A DNA stretch of 64,000 nt, taken from contig NZ_JALOCH010000001.1 in the NCBI RefSeq assembly GCF_023227875.1, positions 248,001 through 312,000 on the forward strand, written 5' to 3'. The position numbers were made by a program, and so were the translations under genes. Numbering within the stretch: position 1 is the first letter of the stretch; each line of letters starts with the position of its first letter. Below the pieces are notes generated by a model that saw only the letters and a list, made by a program, of their open reading frames with translations, did no database searches and had not been told where the DNA came from. This document shows, in pieces, positions 59,390 through 64,000 of this stretch. The DNA is from Methanoregula sp. (GTDB lineage: Archaea; Halobacteriota; Methanomicrobia; Methanomicrobiales; Methanospirillaceae).

Positions 59390-60322
59390 TTACTTGGGCG
59401 GTTTTTCCGGCTGTTGTAACTGGATCTCCCGGATAATTTCCCGGTGGAAGACGAGCAGCATGTCGCTGATCATACCGAACATGAAGATCTCGATACCAAC
59501 GACGATCAGCAGCACGGTGAGGATCGTAAGCGGGATATGCTCGATATGGCCAAGGGGGCTGAGCCATTCCAGCAGGACATAGATGCCGACGAGAAATCCG
59601 AGGAGGGTGGTGAATATTCCCATCATGCCAAAATAGAACATCGGGTTATTGATACGGGCGAGCCGGTAGATGGTGCTGACGATTTTTATCCCGTCATGGA
59701 AGGGGGACAACTTCGTTGCGGTCCCGGGCCTGCGCAAATACCTGATGGGGACAACCATGACCCGCTGGCCGTTCCTCACGGCTTCAACAGAGATCTCGGT
59801 CTCGATCTCAAACCCTGTCTCTCTTAAGTGCATCTGCTGGATGGCAAGCCGGGTGAATGCCCTGTACCCGGACAGGATATCGTGCAGGTCCCTGCTGTGG
59901 GCGATCTTGAAGAGGAGATTGAGCATGTGGTTGCCAAAAAGATTGAGACTGGAGAACGAACCCTCCTCTGCATTGATGAGCCGGTCGCCGATAACCTGGT
60001 CGAACCCGAGGAAGAGGGGAGTCAGCATCTTCTCGGCATCTTTTGCAGAATAGGTGCCGTCCCCGTCAAGCATGAGGATGTACGGCTGCTCGATCACCTC
60101 AAATGCCTCGATGATTGCATTCCCTTTCCCTTTGCCGGACTGCGTCCGGACATTGGCACCGGCCTCGCGGGCAATCTTCACGCTGTTGTCCGTGCTCTTG
60201 CCGTCAACGACGAGGATATGGTTATAGCCGAGGGCCTTGAACTCCTTGACAACATTACCGATTGTCGGCCCCTCGTTCAGGATGGGAATTAAGATGCAGA
60301 CCTCATCTTTGTTGAATTTCAT
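59390..60322 (-). CDS. aglJ: Glycosyltransferase family 2, AglJ/dolichyl-phosphate-sugar type
   Basis: 310 residues. The GT-A domain has CILIPILNEGPTIGNVV, ILVVDGKSTDNSV, GKGKGNAI and MLDGDGTY, then HDILSGYRAFTR; two membrane segments near residues 228-280 anchor it. This order matches AglJ-like archaeal enzymes that put the first sugar on dolichol phosphate for N-glycosylation. It lies well away from the main island and is a core N-glycan gene by inference. Confidence 0.83.
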   Translation of the reverse strand: MKFNKDEVCILIPILNEGPTIGNVVKEFKALGYNHILVVDGKSTDNSVKIAREAGANVRTQSGKGKGNAIIEAFEVIEQPYILMLDGDGTYSAKDAEKMLTPLFLGFDQVIGDRLINAEEGSFSSLNLFGNHMLNLLFKIAHSRDLHDILSGYRAFTRLAIQQMHLRETGFEIETEISVEAVRNGQRVMVVPIRYLRRPGTATKLSPFHDGIKIVSTIYRLARINNPMFYFGMMGIFTTLLGFLVGIYVLLEWLSPLGHIEHIPLTILTVLLIVVGIEIFMFGMISDMLLVFHREIIREIQLQQPEKPPK

Positions 60323-60360
60323 TGGTATAGTATTTTTAATCGGTTGTCATAAGGTCTTCT

Positions 60361-60939
60361 ATGCATCTGCCCAAAAAAGGCCTGCGGGCACTTGGCATTG
60401 CAGAGAGTTATACCGGCAGGACGCGCTCGACCCTTGCCGGGGTCGTGATGAGGAAAGATCTCCGCATCGATGGTTTCTCGTTTGCCACGGTCACGGTTGG
60501 CGGAATGGATGCAACAGATACTATCCTGAACATGATCCATGACCTGCAGCGCAGGGACCTCAACGTCATCCTGCTCTCCGGCTGCGTGATTGCCTGGTTC
60601 AACGTGATCGATCCTTCACGTATAGAGAAGGAGACCGGTATTCCGGTCATCTGTGTCACGTACGAGGATTCCGGTAGACTCATCGAGGATATCCGCCACC
60701 ATTTCCCGGATGATGCGGGTCGTCTTGCCGCATACACTGCGCTGGGGGAACGCACTCCCGCCCGGCTGCACACCGGCCAGACAATCTTCATCCGGTCGTG
60801 GGGGCTTTCCGATGACAACGCAGCGCGGTTCTGCGATGACTTCACTCTTGAAGGAAAAATCCCCGAACCCCTGCGGGTGGCCCGGCTCTGTGCCCGGAAC
60901 CTGCCCGGCAGTCCTGAAAGCGGTTGCCCTCATGATTGA
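60361..60939 (+). CDS. DUF99 (UPF0215) family protein
   Basis: 192 residues. It has LRALGIAESYTGRTRSTLAGVVMRKDLRIDGFSFATVTVGGMDAT and LSGCVIAWFNVIDPSRIEKETGIPVICVTYE, conserved in the archaeal DUF99 proteins related to endonuclease V. Some members cut DNA at deoxyuridine. That activity is from family knowledge and is not certain for this protein. It is divergent from the AglJ-like gene. Confidence 0.85.
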   Translation: MHLPKKGLRALGIAESYTGRTRSTLAGVVMRKDLRIDGFSFATVTVGGMDATDTILNMIHDLQRRDLNVILLSGCVIAWFNVIDPSRIEKETGIPVICVTYEDSGRLIEDIRHHFPDDAGRLAAYTALGERTPARLHTGQTIFIRSWGLSDDNAARFCDDFTLEGKIPEPLRVARLCARNLPGSPESGCPHD

Positions 60940-61000
60940 TTTCATATAACTAGAGAGAAGAAACATAATGGTTTCACAACCGGTTGTTACGGAGTTGTTT

Positions 61001-61195
61001 ATGATGACAAAGGATGCAAGGTCAGCACGGTGGGTCTGTCTCGAATGCCACTACATCTACGATCCTGAGAAGGGCGATCCCCGAAACGGGGTGCCTGCCG
61101 GGACACCCTGGGAGCAGGTCCCGGACACCTGGCGCTGCCCGGAATGCAAGGTCCTCAAATCGAAGAAGGGCGTCTTTAAGCGCCTTGACGACTGA
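61001..61195 (+). CDS. rub: Rubredoxin
   Basis: 64 residues from ATG 61001, which has GGAG seven bases upstream; the frame is open to 60968. Cys13/Cys16 (CLEC) and Cys46/Cys49 (CPEC) bind one iron, and YIYDPEKGDPRNGVPAGTPWEQVPDTWRCP is a near-perfect rubredoxin core. It is a small electron carrier, often serving oxygen-detoxification enzymes in methanogens. Its 3' end overlaps a convergent gene by 20 bases. Confidence 0.95.
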   Translation: MMTKDARSARWVCLECHYIYDPEKGDPRNGVPAGTPWEQVPDTWRCPECKVLKSKKGVFKRLDD

Positions 61196-61826
61196 GATAT
61201 AAATCCATCATTTTTTCCTGGTTGCTTTCTTCGGTGTGAGGATAGGTATCGCGGGAAATGATCTTTTTTGTTGTCGCATCATAGATCTCGATGGTAACGC
61301 TGTCTTCGGGATGGATCGTCTGGTCGCTGTAATCAATAGCCAGGCGTTCTCCGGAAGTCCAGACCGCATTGCCATTCTTCCTGGAACCGGATGCACCTTC
61401 CCCCTCAAGAACCTGAACGCCATGGTGGTGAGTGTCCGCAGCCTGTTCATTGGCATTCAGCGTTGGGATCTCTGCCGGGATTTTCTTTCCGTTAACATAG
61501 GTAATGGCATACAGGTTCCAGTTCTGGTACCCGGTCTTTGCAGTATTTTGCAGGATTACCCGGCTTTCATAGGTCATCCTCCCATAACTGTCGATATGCC
61601 GGATTTTCGTAATCTTAAAAATCACAGGGACCTCCGGATCCAGCGAGAGGTTCGGCATCTGGAGTGCCATGAGCAGGACCAGTGCTGCAAGAGCAATGGT
61701 GATCGCAAGCGCAAGTATAACGCTGATTACCACTGATGTTGCGCCATCCGGTATTTTCTTCGATCGTGGGGACAATAAGAAAAAGTCAGCTTCAGTTAAT
61801 ATAATATTTTTTAATTTATCCTGCAA
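61176..61826 (-). CDS. Archaeal type IV pilin-like protein
   Basis: 216 residues. PRSKKIPDGATSVVISVILALAITIALAALVLLMALQMP has a positively charged leader followed by a hydrophobic helix, the layout of archaeal pilins. Cleavage would come before GATS or nearby. The extracellular part has beta-strand sequence (TYESRVILQNTAKTGYQNW). The last six codons overlap rubredoxin on the opposite strand. A surface pilus or adhesion role is inferred. Confidence 0.72.
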   Translation of the reverse strand: MQDKLKNIILTEADFFLLSPRSKKIPDGATSVVISVILALAITIALAALVLLMALQMPNLSLDPEVPVIFKITKIRHIDSYGRMTYESRVILQNTAKTGYQNWNLYAITYVNGKKIPAEIPTLNANEQAADTHHHGVQVLEGEGASGSRKNGNAVWTSGERLAIDYSDQTIHPEDSVTIEIYDATTKKIISRDTYPHTEESNQEKMMDLYLSRQGA

Positions 61827-61982
61827 ACAAAATGTTAATATATTTTATATCCGGCACATTTTCGGAGATCCTGCAACAATCCGGGCCTGATTCGCTATTT
61901 TTCCCGGTTAACATAAATATCACATGCACCAATCTCTGTGAAAATCAGTATCCCTTCGCCGGGATCACTCCCCAGGTTCATT

Positions 61983-62939
61983 ATGCCGGATGTTTCAGAC
62001 CGTGCCAGTATCCGCCGGAAAAGTATGGATGACTATTACGAAGGTCTCGCATTCGGACGGGATGGGCGGCATGAGGATGCATTAACCTCTTTTTCCCGGG
62101 CACTGGCATCCGATCCCACCTTCGCCCTTACATGGGTAGGCCGGGGGTTTGCGCTTGGCAAACTGGGACGGTATGAAGAGGAGATCGAGTGTTGTGACAA
62201 GGCAATCCTTCTTGACCCCCGGTGTGTTGATGCGTGGGTCAACAAGGGATTTGCCTGTGGCATGCTCAACCGTTTCGATGACAAGATCATGTGCTGTGAA
62301 CAGGCATTGCAGATCGATCCGGGGAACGCAACGGCCTGGAACAACAAGGGCGTTGCCCAGGGGATGCTCAAAAAGTTCGAAGCGGAGATCCGCTGCTGCG
62401 ACCGTGCCCTTGAGATCCGGCCGCGGTACCTTTCAGCATGGGTCAACAAGGGATTTGCCTGCGGGAAACTGAAACGCTTTGAGGACGAGGTCGCCTGTTA
62501 TGATCGTGCCCTGAAAATATACCCCTATTACCAGTCAGCCCTGCTCAAGAAGGGGATTGCATTGATCCACCTGAAGAACTACAAAGAGGCCATCGAAACA
62601 CTGGACCGTTCACTCGCCATTGAGCAGAGGAATGCAAAGGCCCTCTACCGGAAAGGCCTTGCACTCTCCATGCTGGGACGGCACGAAGACGCGATCAGGT
62701 GTCTTGAGAATGCGCTGGAGATCGATCCATCCATTGCTGACGCGTGGGTGGTGATGAGCAACTCCTGCTTCATGATAGGGCGGCTGGAAGAATCGGCCCG
62801 TGCGTTCGACCGGGCATATTATATCGATGTGAAGGATGTCCGCACGGGCGTTGTCAAGGGCCTGTCGTTACTGAAGAACGGTAAGTTTGACGACGCGATC
62901 CGCAGTTTTTCCGATGTGTTCGGCATCCTGCTCAGGTAA
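61983..62939 (+). CDS. TPR-repeat protein
   Basis: About 318 residues made of eight or so tetratricopeptide repeats of 34 residues, for example YYEGLAFGRDGRHEDALTSF, AWVNKGFACGMLNRFDDKI and ALYRKGLALSMLGRHEDAI. The repeats in the first half contain an unusual Cys pair at the same place (EECCDKA, IMCCEQA, IRCCDRA), and one repeat unit is nearly duplicated (AWVNKGFACG). It is likely a scaffold for protein-protein contacts. ATG 61983 with AGGTT upstream is preferred. Confidence 0.85.
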   Translation: MPDVSDRASIRRKSMDDYYEGLAFGRDGRHEDALTSFSRALASDPTFALTWVGRGFALGKLGRYEEEIECCDKAILLDPRCVDAWVNKGFACGMLNRFDDKIMCCEQALQIDPGNATAWNNKGVAQGMLKKFEAEIRCCDRALEIRPRYLSAWVNKGFACGKLKRFEDEVACYDRALKIYPYYQSALLKKGIALIHLKNYKEAIETLDRSLAIEQRNAKALYRKGLALSMLGRHEDAIRCLENALEIDPSIADAWVVMSNSCFMIGRLEESARAFDRAYYIDVKDVRTGVVKGLSLLKNGKFDDAIRSFSDVFGILLR

Positions 62940-63003
62940 TTTCCGGGCACATCCGGGATCATGATACTCCGCCTTTTTATGCCTGTTTCACGTACAGAAA
63001 AGT

Positions 63004-64000
63004 ATGGATGTCGAGGAGTATGCCCGCAGGGGACTCGCAGAAGGTACTGAAGAAAAAACCCTGCAGGAAACGCTGGCCGATCACGTTGTCCGTTTGAAAA
63101 ATGCCAGCCCCTCCTATGCATCGGCGTTCGCTCGCGCCGTTATTGAAGAAGTGAAGAATACCCGGGGGTTGTCCGGCGACTTTTTTACGTTTGAACCGGC
63201 CGGCGTCCGTATGGGCGAGTTTGGTGTGGGCTCCCGGGGAAAAGGGGATTTTTTTGCCCACCGCCAGATCTCCCGCATCATCGGGAAGACGTCTGCCTCC
63301 GTTGGTGTTGACGAGATGGACGATGCCGGTGCGGTCTGTGCCGGGGGAAAATATATTATCTGCACGGTCGACGGGATGCACTCGCGCCTTTCCGATTACC
63401 CGTATCTTGCCGGCTTTCACGTGACCCGGGCAACGCTCCGTGACACGTACGTGATGGGGGCAAAGCCGATCATGCTCTTCTCGGATATCCATGTTGCCGA
63501 TGACGGGGATGTGGCAAAGATCTTCGATTATACTGCCGGTATCACGACCGTTGGCGAGGCAATGGACGTACCGCTTGTCACCGGGTCGACCCTGCGCATC
63601 GGCGGCGACATGGTCCTTGGCAGCCGGCTCACCGGGTGTGTCGGTGCCGTGGGTGTGGCCGAACACCTCACCGCCCGGAAGTCCACGCAGCCCGGGGATG
63701 TCCTCTTAATGACGGAAGGTGCCGGGGGCGGGACGATTGCGACAGCCGCGATTTATTCAGGATTTCCGGAAGTGGTCGAAGAGACCATCAACCTGAATTT
63801 CCTCATGGCCTGCGAGGCCCTGATGAAGAGCAGCGTCTTTACGCAGGTCCACGCGATGACGGATGTGACGAACGGGGGGCTCCGCGGCGATGCGTTCGAG
63901 ATGGCCGAGACCGCCGGCTGCCGGATCGTCATTGACGAATCCGATATCGGCAGCCTGGTCCAGCCCCAGGTGAAGGAGATGCTCGAAGCGCTGAAGATCG
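63004..64000 (+). CDS. AIR-synthase-related protein (PurM/SelD/HypE fold), 3' end missing
   Basis: 332 codons are visible and the frame runs off the window. After an N-terminal helical part of about 60 residues come AVCAGGKYIICTVDGMHSRL, GAKPIMLFSDIHVADDGD, VGEAMDVPLVTGSTLRIGGD and LMTEGAGGGTIATAAI, then HAMTDVTNGGLRGDAFEMAE, all of the AIR-synthase fold. The methanogen family called selenophosphate synthetase-related is the closest I know; the substrate is not established. It starts 64 bases after the TPR gene. Confidence 0.82.
   Translation, partial: MDVEEYARRGLAEGTEEKTLQETLADHVVRLKNASPSYASAFARAVIEEVKNTRGLSGDFFTFEPAGVRMGEFGVGSRGKGDFFAHRQISRIIGKTSASVGVDEMDDAGAVCAGGKYIICTVDGMHSRLSDYPYLAGFHVTRATLRDTYVMGAKPIMLFSDIHVADDGDVAKIFDYTAGITTVGEAMDVPLVTGSTLRIGGDMVLGSRLTGCVGAVGVAEHLTARKSTQPGDVLLMTEGAGGGTIATAAIYSGFPEVVEETINLNFLMACEALMKSSVFTQVHAMTDVTNGGLRGDAFEMAETAGCRIVIDESDIGSLVQPQVKEMLEALKI

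Noticed and set aside
62977..63666. 229-codon minus-strand frame at the right end
   Set aside because: It lies opposite the AIR-synthase-related gene, whose motifs are clear.
1..64000. CRISPR arrays, transposases, integrases, rRNA genes
   Set aside because: Searched by eye on both strands; no regular spacer-repeat array, transposase or integrase motifs, or rRNA sequence seen.

Overview
The window looks like chromosome of a methanogenic archaeon, most likely of the order Methanomicrobiales. Pointers are the McrA arginine methyltransferase Mmp10, an NADPH:F420 oxidoreductase, DUF2111 and DUF2551 proteins, an AIR-synthase-related protein, RtcB with archease, an intron-containing tRNA-Met, archaeal SecF/SecD, an archaeal-type pilin and an AglJ-like glycosyltransferase. 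Assignment below order level cannot be made from the sequence alone.

Region 1 (1-38.1 kb) is a large surface-glycan island, mostly on the minus strand. It holds (a) a CDP-glucose branch (rfbF, rfbG, an RmlC-like epimerase and an SDR) with glycosyltransferases; (b) a GC-richer legionaminic-acid-type nonulosonate block (10.2-18.9 kb) with dehydratase, aminotransferase, acetyltransferase, hydrolysing 2-epimerase, synthase, CMP-transferase and a WbpG/PseA-like amidotransferase; (c) an MsbA/PglK-like ABC exporter; (d) heptose genes: transaldolase, GmhB, split transketolase, GmhA and an HldE-like protein with reversed domain order; and (e) AT-rich tailoring genes (epimerases, methyltransferases, WbuC cupin, TIGR04372-like protein). 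A decayed tRNA resembling tRNA-Thr lies inside it at 19.25 kb, and the intact tRNA-Thr closes it at 38.5 kb.

Region 2 (38.5-53 kb) is mostly core genome: mmp10, tRNA-Met with an intron, then a bacterial-looking GntR/ABC-2 module (40.2-42.2 kb) bracketed by two related 44-bp stem-loop sequences. Next comes a biotin/pyruvate-carboxylase locus read birA, bioY, two ECF ATPases, ECF T component, pycB, pycA, with a perfect BirA-type palindrome over the bioY start. An RtcB/archease operon and small methanogen-specific genes follow.

Region 3 (53.1-64 kb) carries secF-secD, thioredoxin, F420 reductase, a base-excision glycosylase, a fuculose-phosphate-type aldolase, a MazE/MazF-like pair, a nucleotidyltransferase plus small partner, a striking run of five short hairpins (59.09-59.27 kb), an AglJ-like transferase, a DUF99 protein, rubredoxin, a pilin-like protein, a TPR protein and the start of an AIR-synthase-related gene.

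I infer that the island builds at least three unusual sugars (CDP-6-deoxyhexose, a legionaminic acid derivative and a heptose), assembles them with local glycosyltransferases, and exports them with the ABC protein for an S-layer or other surface glycan.
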